Shown here piece by piece: positions 1 through 7,744 of a DNA stretch of 28,146 nt. Origin of the DNA: a bacterium (GTDB lineage: Bacteria; SM23-31; JAUVVT01); NCBI GenBank assembly GCA_030616165.1, contig JAUWXV010000021.1:1-28146 (forward strand). The letters are read 5' to 3'. The notes under the pieces were generated by a model. It did no database searches. It saw only the letters and a list, made by a program, of their open reading frames with translations, and was not told where the DNA came from. The position numbers were made by a program, and so were the translations under genes. Every line of letters starts with the position of its first letter. The first letter of the stretch is position 1.

Positions 1-118
1 GCCTATTATCAATAGATTTCATATGAATTAGCGGACTTTAAATTTTTTTTTAAAAATTGCAAACTATGAAATTTACTAAAGTTCAGTAAATTAAATAAAC
101 TAACTTAATTTGGTAATC
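1..118. other. AT-rich non-coding flank downstream of the thiI-like gene
   Basis: No gene is visible here. The only structure is an 8-bp perfect inverted repeat, AATTTACT (70-77) and AGTAAATT (85-92) with a 7-base loop, just past the stop of the minus-strand gene ending at 119. It has no GC and no good uridine run after it, so it is at best a weak terminator. Confidence 0.3.
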
Positions 119-1153
119 TTATATTCTAAATTTATCTAAAAGGTTTCTATCTAAAGGTTTAACCTTTAGAATTTCTGTTTTTTCATTTTTTATAAGTTCA
201 ATTTTAACATAATTTTCATTTTTACCATCTGAATAAAGAGCTGTTATTGCAGCGATTAGATTAATTTCTTCATTAACTGGAGTTCCATCGACAATTGTAA
301 TAGGACCAGCGATATCAACCGTTTTGAATTTTATTAATCCGTCCGAAAAGCATTCAAGATACATATTTTCCCCTTCATCCCTTCCCACAATTATTTTAGT
401 CTTATCAGATATTCTGAAATGTCTTCCTACTTTAAGAAGATTTAGATTTTCAAATGTGATATTTTCTTTTCCTTTATATCTGATCAGGTCTTTGAATCTT
501 TTAGCGAAGTTTTGGTCTGTCAGAAAACAGCATCCTCCAGCAGGCTGGGAGAAACATTTAATTCCCATTTCATTGGCTAATCTTAGTTGATGTTTTCTTG
601 ACCTCCCGGAAATATCATATAGTTTATCCCTATTTATCCATCCATTTTCTTCAGGAATTGTTTCTGGCAGAAGTTTTGCTGATAAAGGTCGAAGAATTAA
701 TCTTTTTAGTCCACTCTCTTTTTCAATTAAAAATAAAGTTTGTCTAAACTGTGACATTGGTCTTTGACTAACAACCTCGCCAGTTATGATGAAACTTGCA
801 TCTTTTTCCTGCATCAGGTTCTTTGCTCTTTTTAACATAAATATACGGCAGTCAATACAAGGATTCACATTTGACCCATATCCATATTTCGGATTCAATA
901 ATACATCAAGGTATTCTTTTGATATGTCGATTATATCAACTGGAATACCAAGTCTTTCTCCACTTTTCAAAGCGTCATTTATAAATATTCCATTTTTACT
1001 TTTTCTGAAAAACTTGTGATGCAAATTCAAGCAGAATCCTGTAGAAAAATTAATCCCCTCTACTTGAATACCCTGGTCTTTTACTATTTTAACAGCAAGG
1101 GTGCTGTCGAGTCCTCCTGATAATAATGCAAGAGCTTTAATTTTCATTTTCAT
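119..1153 (-). CDS. ThiI/MnmA-like PP-loop tRNA sulfurtransferase
   Basis: Predicted cytoplasmic ATP-pyrophosphatase that adenylates a tRNA uridine for sulfur insertion. The N-terminus carries the PP-loop motif SGGLDS (residues 12-17). It is followed by a CxxC pair (C99, C102), the block GEVVSQRPMSQ near 125-135, and FSQPAGGCC with C200, C208 and C209, which could hold a persulfide or Fe-S cluster. The C-terminal part has VGRHFR and IVGRDEGEN, typical of the NFACT-R-like domain fused to this ThiI-related branch. It differs from classical MnmA and from THUMP-containing ThiI. An AGG lies about 8 bases before the third codon, so the start may be the ATG at 1147 rather than 1153. The gene follows the SufT-like gene by 15 bases and is probably cotranscribed with it. 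The exact modification (s4U, s2U or other) cannot be read from the sequence. Confidence 0.8.
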   Translation of the reverse strand: MKMKIKALALLSGGLDSTLAVKIVKDQGIQVEGINFSTGFCLNLHHKFFRKSKNGIFINDALKSGERLGIPVDIIDISKEYLDVLLNPKYGYGSNVNPCIDCRIFMLKRAKNLMQEKDASFIITGEVVSQRPMSQFRQTLFLIEKESGLKRLILRPLSAKLLPETIPEENGWINRDKLYDISGRSRKHQLRLANEMGIKCFSQPAGGCCFLTDQNFAKRFKDLIRYKGKENITFENLNLLKVGRHFRISDKTKIIVGRDEGENMYLECFSDGLIKFKTVDIAGPITIVDGTPVNEEINLIAAITALYSDGKNENYVKIELIKNEKTEILKVKPLDRNLLDKFRI

Positions 1154-1168
1154 AACCTATAAATAGAA

Positions 1169-1474
1169 TTATAAGAACCCGAGTTTTTGTTTTGCTTCAT
1201 CACTCATCATATTTGGGTTCCAGGGTGGATCCCATACTACTTCAACATTTACTTTACCAATGCCTTCAATTTTTTCTATTTTTGATTTTGCATCTTGAGA
1301 AATAAGTGAATGCATAGGACAACCGGGCGCAGTTAGTGTCATCTTTATGTTAACATCATTGTTCTCATTAACTTCTACATTGTAAATTAATCCAAGTTCC
1401 ACTAAGTTAACTATTGGAATCTCGGGATCATAGCAGTTTTTCAATGATTCAATCACTTGCTCTTTTGTTATCAT
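1169..1474 (-). CDS. SufT/MIP18-family (DUF59) Fe-S assembly factor
   Basis: Small protein of the MIP18/PaaD/SufT family (101 residues, normal length) that assists iron-sulfur cluster maturation in the cytosol. The N-terminus shows the family signature DPEIPIVNLVELGLIY, the middle has TAPGCPM with the conserved Cys at residue 52, and the tail VWDPPWNPNMMSDEAKQKLGF is typical of the SufT-like branch. A strong ribosome binding site, GGAGG, sits 7 bases before the ATG. It lies upstream of the ThiI-like gene and downstream of a Crp-like regulator, with a long inverted repeat in the gap. Mrp, which carries its own copy of this domain, lies two genes upstream, so a joint role in Fe-S delivery is a reasonable inference. 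Confidence 0.88.
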   Translation of the reverse strand: MITKEQVIESLKNCYDPEIPIVNLVELGLIYNVEVNENNDVNIKMTLTAPGCPMHSLISQDAKSKIEKIEGIGKVNVEVVWDPPWNPNMMSDEAKQKLGFL

Positions 1475-1520
1475 AATTTATCCTCCAGATAAATTTATAT
1501 TAAATTTAAAATATTTCCTA

Positions 1521-1569
1521 AAATCAGGAAATTGAATCTGAAATAGATGCTAATTAAATTTCCTGATTT
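1521..1569 (-). promoter_or_regulatory. 13-bp inverted repeat with a competing hairpin, crp-sufT gap
   Basis: AAATCAGGAAATT (1521-1533) and AATTTCCTGATTT (1557-1569) are perfect reverse complements around a 23-base spacer. The same left arm can instead pair with TTTCCT (1514-1519) through AGGAAA (1526-1531), so two hairpins exclude each other. The element lies after the crp-like stop and 47 bases before the sufT-like start. It could be a terminator, an attenuator or an operator. There is no strong uridine run behind it. Confidence 0.5.
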
Positions 1570-1628
1570 CTTATAATCAATTTATACAGATAATGAACTT
1601 TCCTTACTTCTTGTAATCAATTTATACA
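1568..1628 (-). repeat. 21-base direct repeat at the crp-like 3' end
   Basis: Positions 1568-1588 and 1608-1628 carry the same 21-base word with one mismatch, offset by 40 bases. On the coding strand the copy nearer the stop is read in a different frame and supplies the TAA of the Crp-like gene, so the current C-terminus appears to be set by this small duplication. Confidence 0.65.
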
Positions 1629-2352
1629 ATTGATTAAAATATTGCAACATTTTTTCGTCAACATCTGTTAATTTGCTTTCTATTTTTTCTCCTGGCTTCA
1701 AAAAAGTTTTTATTGTAACATAATTTAAAAATTTCTCGAGCCTATCCTTGTCAGGAATCCAGGTCTTGCTCTCTAATTCATCACTTTCAATGAGATGAAC
1801 AAATTTCAATTCGCTCAACAACTTAATAATTTCTCTTTTTGAAATTCCCATAATAGCATGGATTTTTTCGATTATAAATTCTTTATTTATAGTAAGTTTT
1901 TCGTCTTCAATTGTCCCATATTTTTCCATAAGGAGATAAACAATATTTAAAACACTGAACTGAATACCCATTTTAAATCTTGATTTAATCATTCTATCCA
2001 TATTTCTTATTCTATTCACAAGGACTTTAAACATAGAAGAAAACCAGTCGGGAAGTTTTTTAAATTGGCTTCTAAGAATTATATCATTAATTACGATTGT
2101 TTCAGTAACTTCAATTGCTTTTATAGTTGCGGTTCTTTTTGAGTCTCCTAAAAGAGCCATTTCGCCGAAGAAATCCCCCCCTTTCAATCTTGCCAGGACG
2201 ACCTCGTCATCTTCAATACTTTTTATTACTGCAACTAAACCAAACTTAATTATAAACATTTCCTTACCTGTTTCTCCTTCTGAAAAAATAATATCCCCTG
2301 GCTCAAATCTTTTTAGATTTCTTTGAGAAGTAGATTGAGAAGATTTTTGCAT
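1582..2352 (-). CDS. Crp/Fnr-like cyclic-nucleotide-binding transcription regulator
   Basis: One-component regulator with an N-terminal cNMP-binding beta-barrel (about residues 15-110) and a C-terminal winged helix. The barrel shows FEPGDIIFSEGETGKEMFII and the phosphate-binding cassette FFGEMALLGDSKRTATI. The later segment KIHAIMGISKREIIKLLSEL looks like the DNA-recognition helix pair. At 256 residues it is somewhat longer than Crp (about 210), with an extended linker and tail. No N-terminal cysteine cluster of the Fnr kind is seen, so a nucleotide or other small ligand is likelier than an Fe-S sensor. AGAGGT before the ATG serves as ribosome binding site. It follows mrp by 141 bases that contain a palindrome. 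Its targets are unknown; the flanking Fe-S and tRNA-sulfur genes are candidates. Confidence 0.85.
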   Translation of the reverse strand: MQKSSQSTSQRNLKRFEPGDIIFSEGETGKEMFIIKFGLVAVIKSIEDDEVVLARLKGGDFFGEMALLGDSKRTATIKAIEVTETIVINDIILRSQFKKLPDWFSSMFKVLVNRIRNMDRMIKSRFKMGIQFSVLNIVYLLMEKYGTIEDEKLTINKEFIIEKIHAIMGISKREIIKLLSELKFVHLIESDELESKTWIPDKDRLEKFLNYVTIKTFLKPGEKIESKLTDVDEKMLQYFNQLYKLITRSKESSLSV

Positions 2353-2432
2353 TTTATATACCTCTTATAATTATTGCAGAATTTCCAATTCATCCCGAAT
2401 ACATAGAATGAATCATAAATTATTTTAAGATT

Positions 2433-2454
2433 ATGTTCCGCCTTATGCGAACAT
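2433..2454. promoter_or_regulatory. 22-bp palindrome upstream of the crp-like gene
   Basis: ATGTTC (2433-2438) and GAACAT (2449-2454) form inverted arms. The pairing extends inward by GC/GC if one base is bulged. It lies between the mrp stop (2494) and the crp-like start (2352). It could be an operator, possibly for the regulator itself, or a hairpin after mrp. No good uridine run follows on the minus strand, which favours an operator. Confidence 0.4.
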
Positions 2455-2493
2455 ACTTTCTTTTTCAAAAGACAGTAATATATTTTAATTAGT

Positions 2494-3573
2494 TTAATAT
2501 TTTAGGTTAATTATTTTTTCGGCAATTTTATTAAATGCTTTTGAAACAACTGATTCTTTATCACTAAGTACGATTGGTCGTCCAGTATCTCCAGAAACTC
2601 TTACCATAGGATTTATAGGAATTTCTCCGAGAAAAGGGACATTTATTCTGTTGCTTTCTTTTATTCCACCTCCGTATCCAAATATTTCTGTCTTTTCTCC
2701 ACATTTCGGGCAAATAAAATAACTCATATTTTCCACAATCCCAATAATAGGCACATTCACTTTACGAAACATCTGCACTCCTTTGACTGCGTCAATCAAA
2801 GCAAGATCCTGTGGAGTAGTTACAATAATCGCTCCAGAAAGATTCAATAACTGCGATATGCTGAGTTGAGCATCTCCAGTCCCTGGTGGAAGGTCAATTA
2901 TTAAATAATCCAAATCTACCCACTTGACATCTTCTAAAAATTGCTGAATCGCTTTCATAACCATAGGTCCTCTCCAGATCAACGGTGTATCTTTTTCCAG
3001 AAAAAAACCAATAGACATTAGTTTAATCCCATATTTTTCAATAGGGATAATTTTATTGTTTTCCGTAGAAACCTGATTAGATTTAACGTTCAGCATTGTT
3101 GGAATACTTGGACCGTAAATATCGGAATCGAAAAGACCTACCTTGTATCCCTTTAAACCAAGCGCTACGGCGAGATTAACAGCTACTGTGGATTTCCCTA
3201 CTCCCCCTTTTCCACTTGCAACTGCTATCTTATATCTTATTTGCGGGACTAAATCTTTGTACTCAACATTAAGCTCTTTCTTTTGAGAATCTTCAGGAGG
3301 ATGAATATTAATATTGATTTTCAAATCAGAAATCTCATTGATTTCACTTAACTTATTTCGAATATCATTTTCTAATTTTTTCTTAACGGAATATTCTTTG
3401 GTAGTTATATCTATATTGATTATCACATTTGAATCTTTAATAATAATATCTTTTACAAATCCAAATGAAACAATATCCCTGCTTAATCCAGGATAGGAAA
3501 TTTCCCTCAGTAGTTCAATTATTTTTTCTCTATTAAGATGCTTTTCACTCTTAAACATATTCTTTTGATTCAT
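2494..3573 (-). CDS. mrp: Mrp/NBP35-family Fe-S carrier ATPase
   Basis: Cytosolic P-loop ATPase (ApbC/Mrp) that binds and transfers [4Fe-4S] clusters to apo-proteins. Residues about 15-95 are a DUF59/MIP18 domain (SRDIVSFGFVKDI). The ParA/MinD-type ATPase domain follows, with the deviant Walker A SGKGGVGKST (120-129), FDSDIYGPSIPTML, the Walker B region LIIDLPPGTGD and the cluster-binding pair CPKC (C288, C291). The length of 359 residues is normal for the DUF59-fused form. It lies downstream of the potassium channel and upstream of the Crp-like regulator and SufT-like protein, whose domain matches its own N-terminal domain. No Shine-Dalgarno sequence is obvious before the ATG. Confidence 0.93.
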   Translation of the reverse strand: MNQKNMFKSEKHLNREKIIELLREISYPGLSRDIVSFGFVKDIIIKDSNVIINIDITTKEYSVKKKLENDIRNKLSEINEISDLKININIHPPEDSQKKELNVEYKDLVPQIRYKIAVASGKGGVGKSTVAVNLAVALGLKGYKVGLFDSDIYGPSIPTMLNVKSNQVSTENNKIIPIEKYGIKLMSIGFFLEKDTPLIWRGPMVMKAIQQFLEDVKWVDLDYLIIDLPPGTGDAQLSISQLLNLSGAIIVTTPQDLALIDAVKGVQMFRKVNVPIIGIVENMSYFICPKCGEKTEIFGYGGGIKESNRINVPFLGEIPINPMVRVSGDTGRPIVLSDKESVVSKAFNKIAEKIINLKY

Positions 3574-3667
3574 TATAGTTGTTATAAAAATTTATTTCAA
3601 ATCTTAGATTTTATTTGTATTAATGTTTTTGTCAATTTTCCAATATATTTTCTTTCGAGTTTTATGT

Positions 3668-4735
3668 TTAACTCATGTTATTTTCATTTTTTAATTCATC
3701 AATATTGATATGCCCATCAGCAAGGTCTCGGAGGATTTCTATATCTTCAACTTCCCCCTGCACTATTATTATCATATTCTCTTTTATTGTATCTTCCGGG
3801 AGAGGTAAGAAATTTGAATCATATTCACCATCTATTGGTCTCATTATTTCAATAACAATCAGTTTAAGTCTCTTTGGAAAGTCAACTTCACCGAGAGTCT
3901 TTCCAATCAGATGTGAATTTCTTTTTATTTTTACCTCTTCAACCCTGTATATACCATCTTTTTTATAAAGCATTCTGTCTAAATGATTCACCACACTTGG
4001 TCTTTTTGCAAGAGAAGCAAGTCTCATAGCACACATAAAATGTGGATTTACAACATGATTTATTCTTTTTTGCATTATAGGAGCATAAGATGATTCCTCA
4101 CTGACAGATAGAATCTTGATTTTGGGATTCTTTTCTCTGATTAAATCGGCTGTTATATGGTTTTTTTCATCATTTCCAAGGTCTATTATGGCGGTTATCG
4201 CATCCTTTACTTTTACCTTTTCAAATATTTCATCTGTAAAATATCTTTTCGGATAGTGAAAAATAATCAATCCTTTATATTTACTTGACAGTTCTGTTAA
4301 AGTTCCTTCAGTATGAGTTACAACGCAAAACGAAGTTTTTGTTTTATAAAATTCGTTAATAATGTGTGGAGCAACGTGGTTTACTCCAAAAATTACATGG
4401 TGTTCACGTTTAAATGTCATTTTTACGGTCATAATTACCTCCCAGACGGCTCTGTTTATTTTTGATTGAACAAAAAATGATACAAAAGCCGCAGCGGTTA
4501 TTGCAAGAGCAATAAGACATATAGTCATAAAGATTGTTCCGTAAAACTTCTGAATTTGTGTTGAACCAAAACCAGTATCTGTATATCCTATTGATGAGAT
4601 TGTTAGTATTGTGTGATAAAACGCATCAATCCAACTTCTCTCCTCTCCCCCAAAATATTTATATCCAATTGCCCCTAATATTATTACTAATAATAAACAA
4701 AGCAGAACTATTGTTAACTGCCTTTTGGCTTCCAT
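3668..4735 (-). CDS. Two-helix K+ channel with cytoplasmic RCK (TrkA-N/TrkA-C) module
   Basis: Inner-membrane ion channel of the MthK/Kch type. Transmembrane helices lie near residues 6-28 and 62-90, with a pore helix and selectivity filter between them. The filter reads SSIGYTDTG (S47-G55) instead of the usual TVGYGD. After the second helix comes an RCK-N domain starting around HHVIFGVNHVAPHII; the glycine-rich nucleotide loop is degenerate, having Asn and Pro where GxGxxG is usual. A TrkA-C domain (HLIGKTLGEVDF to IIIVQGEVEDI) closes the protein. Conduction is probably gated by a ligand bound to the RCK ring. Thr in place of the second filter Gly still occurs in some K+ channels, so K+ selectivity is likely but not certain. 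No Shine-Dalgarno sequence is obvious. Confidence 0.85.
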   Translation of the reverse strand: MEAKRQLTIVLLCLLLVIILGAIGYKYFGGEERSWIDAFYHTILTISSIGYTDTGFGSTQIQKFYGTIFMTICLIALAITAAAFVSFFVQSKINRAVWEVIMTVKMTFKREHHVIFGVNHVAPHIINEFYKTKTSFCVVTHTEGTLTELSSKYKGLIIFHYPKRYFTDEIFEKVKVKDAITAIIDLGNDEKNHITADLIREKNPKIKILSVSEESSYAPIMQKRINHVVNPHFMCAMRLASLAKRPSVVNHLDRMLYKKDGIYRVEEVKIKRNSHLIGKTLGEVDFPKRLKLIVIEIMRPIDGEYDSNFLPLPEDTIKENMIIIVQGEVEDIEILRDLADGHINIDELKNENNMS

Positions 4736-4818
4736 AATTATTGATCAAAATGTTAATTGCTTTTTTAAATTTGCTGCTTTTTCAAAAAAAAACTGCACAT
4801 CTGCCATAGTGGAAAATT

Positions 4819-4853
4819 ATTTTTAATTCTTTATTTCATAATGAATTAAAAAT
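4819..4853 (-). terminator. AT-rich hairpin at the end of the MBL-fold gene
   Basis: ATTTTTAATTC (4819-4829) and GAATTAAAAAT (4843-4853) form an 11-bp perfect stem with a 13-base loop. The right arm includes the stop codon of the metallo-hydrolase gene. The stem has few GC pairs and only a short T stretch follows, so it is at most a weak terminator before the channel gene. Confidence 0.35.
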
Positions 4854-5469
4854 TTATAAAAGGGTTATTTATTTTTTCATATCCTATAGTTGTTTTTTGA
4901 CCATGTCCGGGATATACAATAGTATTATCATTTATAGTAAACAATTTTTCATTTATCGACTTTATAATTTTAGTATAAGAACCTCCCCAGAGGTCTGTTC
5001 TTCCAATTCCCATATTAAAAAGTGTGTCTCCAGAGAATAATATGTTCCCGATTTTAAAACAAACACTCCCCGGTGAATGACCTGGAGTATGAATTATTTC
5101 TATGATTATGCCATTAAAGTTAATTTTATCTCTATCCTCAAAAAATTCGTCTATTAAAGGAGGTTTGTCCAGTATCATTCCAAACGCTTCTCCCTGAACC
5201 CTCAGATTCTCATATAAGGAAAGATCATCCTTATGTAAAAATGTCTTTGCGCCTGTTATTTCCTTAGTTTTTGCTGTTGCTCCAATATGGTCTATATGAC
5301 CATGTGTATGAAGGATATATCTTATGTTAAAGTTATTTTCCCCAATGAGTTTTAATATTTTTTCCGACTCATCACCAGGATCAATTATTATACCGTTAGA
5401 ATTTTCTTTAAACCCAATTACATAACAATTAGTCTGAAATTGACCCACTACTATTGAATTTACAATCAT
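4846..5469 (-). CDS. Metallo-beta-lactamase-fold hydrolase (glyoxalase II-like)
   Basis: Cytoplasmic Zn/Fe-dependent hydrolase of the GloB/YcbL group, 207 residues (normal). Metal ligands are visible: THGHIDH (H56, H58, D60, H61), HTPGHSPGS, SGDTLF with the bridging Asp, and YPGHGQKT near the C-terminus. The block GIGRTDLWGG after the Asp is characteristic of the short glyoxalase II-like branch. The likely substrate is a thioester such as S-lactoylglutathione or an analogue, but the long substrate-binding C-terminal domain of true GloB is absent. It lies 71 bases downstream of the small membrane protein of the symporter pair. No strong ribosome binding site is visible before the ATG. Confidence 0.88.
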   Translation of the reverse strand: MIVNSIVVGQFQTNCYVIGFKENSNGIIIDPGDESEKILKLIGENNFNIRYILHTHGHIDHIGATAKTKEITGAKTFLHKDDLSLYENLRVQGEAFGMILDKPPLIDEFFEDRDKINFNGIIIEIIHTPGHSPGSVCFKIGNILFSGDTLFNMGIGRTDLWGGSYTKIIKSINEKLFTINDNTIVYPGHGQKTTIGYEKINNPFINF

Positions 5470-5540
5470 TATAAGGTAAATCTAAATTTTTTCAAATAAA
5501 AAATATAGTACTTTTTATATTAACTATAATAACTATTTTA

Positions 5541-5756
5541 TTATTCTACTTTCTTCGGGACATTTTTAATTATAAAAAATAATCCAAATATTGTCATAAG
5601 AATTCCCCACCAAATACCGGCGTGAAGATACCCCGCCACAATATTAATAGGACGAACAAACCAATAAATTCCACTTATAAATACAACCAATCCATATATT
5701 GTAAGTAAAATTCCAACAAAAAACCACACAGGAATCATCTTTTTTTGAGAAATCAT
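5541..5756 (-). CDS. Small two-helix membrane protein paired with the symporter
   Basis: Inner-membrane protein of 71 residues with two predicted helices (about 9-30 and 45-65), Trp/Phe-rich and with a basic C-terminus (NVPKKVE). I chose the ATG at 5756 because GGAGGT lies at 5761-5766, four bases before it. The reading frame is open 12 codons further up, to 5792, but that would overlap the ribosome binding site. It follows the sodium:solute symporter by 42 bases and has its own strong ribosome binding site, so it is probably cotranslated from the same transcript as an accessory subunit or regulator. I do not recognise a named family. The pairing of a SSS transporter with a short two-helix protein recalls the YhdT/PanF and DUF485/ActP arrangements, but the sequence is not clearly either. 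Confidence 0.75.
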   Translation of the reverse strand: MISQKKMIPVWFFVGILLTIYGLVVFISGIYWFVRPINIVAGYLHAGIWWGILMTIFGLFFIIKNVPKKVE

Positions 5757-5798
5757 ACATACCTCCAGTGCGTATTTACTTTTTACTGTCAAGAAATT

Positions 5799-7472
5799 CT
5801 AAAAGAAAATTATATTCAAAATCAAGAAAGCAACTAAAGATATGCAAGCCCAGAAAGATGGTCTGTGAAAAAGTGAATAAGAACTTTCTTTTTCAAATTT
5901 AGTAATTCCATAAACTAATCCAACCAATTCTTCGTCTGATTTTGGTTTCCCGAACTTTGAAACGATAACAGTAATTATAATAGTAATGCACCATGCCCAC
6001 CATGCACGCCACATATTTTGAGCCATAGCGCTTGCATCATTTGAAAAAGCCAACCATTTTCCTTCAATCAGGTTGAATTTTAAAAGCAGGAACATAGAAA
6101 TTGAGGAACAGGTTCCTGTTAAAAGCCCCCAGAAACCTCCCCAGTCTGTAGCTTTTCGCCAGAACATCCCTAAAAAAATAGTACCAAAAAGTGGTGCAAT
6201 AAAAAATGAAAAAAGAGCCTGCATATAATCCATTATACTTGCAAATTGCATCACAAGATATGCACTTCCAATGCTTATAATAATACCAACGACTGTGCAT
6301 ATTCTTCCCATATTTAAATAACTGCGATCTGTGCCTTTTTTATATATAACCGAGCGGTAAATGTCATAAGTCCAAACTGTAGCAAAAGCACTTATATTTC
6401 CAGCCATTCCCGACATAAAACCAGCAATCAGAGCAGTAACACCTAAACCAAGAAGACCTGGTGCAAAGTATCGCTTAATGAGTAAAGGAAGAACGGCATT
6501 GTAAGAATTTAAACTAAATGTGCCAGAATCTGCTGGTTTAAGTTCTGGAAGGACAGCAATTCCTATTAGTCCGGGAAGAATAACAATAAAAGGGATAGCC
6601 ATTTTGAAAAAGGAAGCAATAATAGGAGCCATTTTTGCACTTCGCATATCCTTTGCAGCGAGAACCCGCTGTACTACTAAAAAATCTGTAGTCCAGTATC
6701 CGAAAGAGACAACCCATCCAAGACCAAGAACAATACCCAGCCAATGAAGCCCCATAGGATTGTCGGAATATCTCCCCATAGATGACCATAAGTGCATAAA
6801 TTCTCCGGTCTTTCCCATTTCTGCTGTTCGCTGACTAACCATTGCTACCAGATTGTCCCAACCACCAATCTCAACAAGCCCGATAATAGGGATTAATAAA
6901 GCACCGCACCAAATCAAAAAGAATTGAATAATCTCGGTAAAAATTGCAGACTTGAGACCGGCAAAAGCAACATATACCGCCACAGTTCCGGCAGATAAAA
7001 TAATGCAGGTATTAAAGTCCCATCCGAGCATTGTTGCCAGAACAAGTCCCATTGAATACATACTTATTCCAGAAGCCAGAAGGGTCATTACTGAAAAGGA
7101 TACTGCACTTAAAAGGCGTGTGGGCTCATTATAGCGCAGTTTCAAAAAACCGGGAACTGAGTGGGTCTTGCTGACATGGTAAAATGGCATCATAAATATA
7201 CCCAAAAAAAGCATTGCTGGTATCGCACCTATCCAGTACCAGTGAGTTGCGATAATTCCATACTGATATGCACTCGCAGACCATCCTAAAAGTTCAAGTG
7301 CACCCATGTTCGCTGCAAGAAATGATAATCCTGCTACCCAGGATGTGCATTCCCTCCCTGCCAGAAAAAAATCTTTTCCTGTTTTAGTAAATTTTTTAAG
7401 ATACCAACCAACTGAGAGAACAAAAATGAAGTAAAAAATGATTATCGAAAGGTCAAGCCAGCTTAACTGCAT
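5799..7472 (-). CDS. Sodium:solute symporter (SSS family)
   Basis: Inner-membrane Na+-coupled transporter of the solute:sodium symporter family, LeuT fold, 557 residues with roughly 13-14 hydrophobic helices. Family landmarks: the first-helix region with GRECTSWVAGLSFLAANMG, GYWTTDFLVVQRVLAAKDM in the middle, the Na2-site stretch GFMSGMAGNISAFATVWTYD followed by IYRS, and GMFWRKATDWGGFWG near the late helices. The pattern GYWTTDFLVVQR and FLAANMGALELLG is closest to SGLT-like sugar or polyol symporters. The actual substrate cannot be fixed. Ribosome binding site AGGTAGGA precedes the ATG, and a TATAAT box lies at 7492-7497. The small two-helix protein follows it directly. Confidence 0.9.
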   Translation of the reverse strand: MQLSWLDLSIIIFYFIFVLSVGWYLKKFTKTGKDFFLAGRECTSWVAGLSFLAANMGALELLGWSASAYQYGIIATHWYWIGAIPAMLFLGIFMMPFYHVSKTHSVPGFLKLRYNEPTRLLSAVSFSVMTLLASGISMYSMGLVLATMLGWDFNTCIILSAGTVAVYVAFAGLKSAIFTEIIQFFLIWCGALLIPIIGLVEIGGWDNLVAMVSQRTAEMGKTGEFMHLWSSMGRYSDNPMGLHWLGIVLGLGWVVSFGYWTTDFLVVQRVLAAKDMRSAKMAPIIASFFKMAIPFIVILPGLIGIAVLPELKPADSGTFSLNSYNAVLPLLIKRYFAPGLLGLGVTALIAGFMSGMAGNISAFATVWTYDIYRSVIYKKGTDRSYLNMGRICTVVGIIISIGSAYLVMQFASIMDYMQALFSFFIAPLFGTIFLGMFWRKATDWGGFWGLLTGTCSSISMFLLLKFNLIEGKWLAFSNDASAMAQNMWRAWWAWCITIIITVIVSKFGKPKSDEELVGLVYGITKFEKESSYSLFHRPSFWACISLVAFLILNIIFF

Positions 7473-7744
7473 TGACAGTTCCTACCTTTTGATTATACTC
7501 GTAGATTATCGGGTTTTTTTCTATTACTATTTTCAATTTAATATTTTATACAAAACAATCAGTAGTAAGAATATTAGATTTTTTGTACTTAAATTTATTT
7601 AATTTAATTAATTTTTATCAGAAACTCAAAGGTTTTTTGAAGGTAGTTTTTTTCTACTATTGGGAAAATTGCAAATAAGAATGTAAAGCCTGTTACTATA
7701 TTTTAATTTCTAAAATTTACTTGTTAGAATAATTGATGAGAAGT
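7473..7744 (-). promoter_or_regulatory. Symporter 5' region with TATAAT box
   Basis: A gap of 272 bases between the endonuclease V stop and the symporter start. A perfect minus-strand TATAAT occupies 7492-7497, giving a short leader with AGGTAGGA as ribosome binding site. No recognisable -35 hexamer sits 16-18 bases upstream; that position is a run of A. The rest of the gap is AT-rich, with no gene or RNA that I can support. Confidence 0.35.

Noticed and set aside
5757-5792. Longer start for the small membrane protein at 5792
   Set aside because: It would place the strong GGAGGT ribosome binding site (5761-5766) inside the coding region and add residues that do not belong to the membrane-protein pattern.
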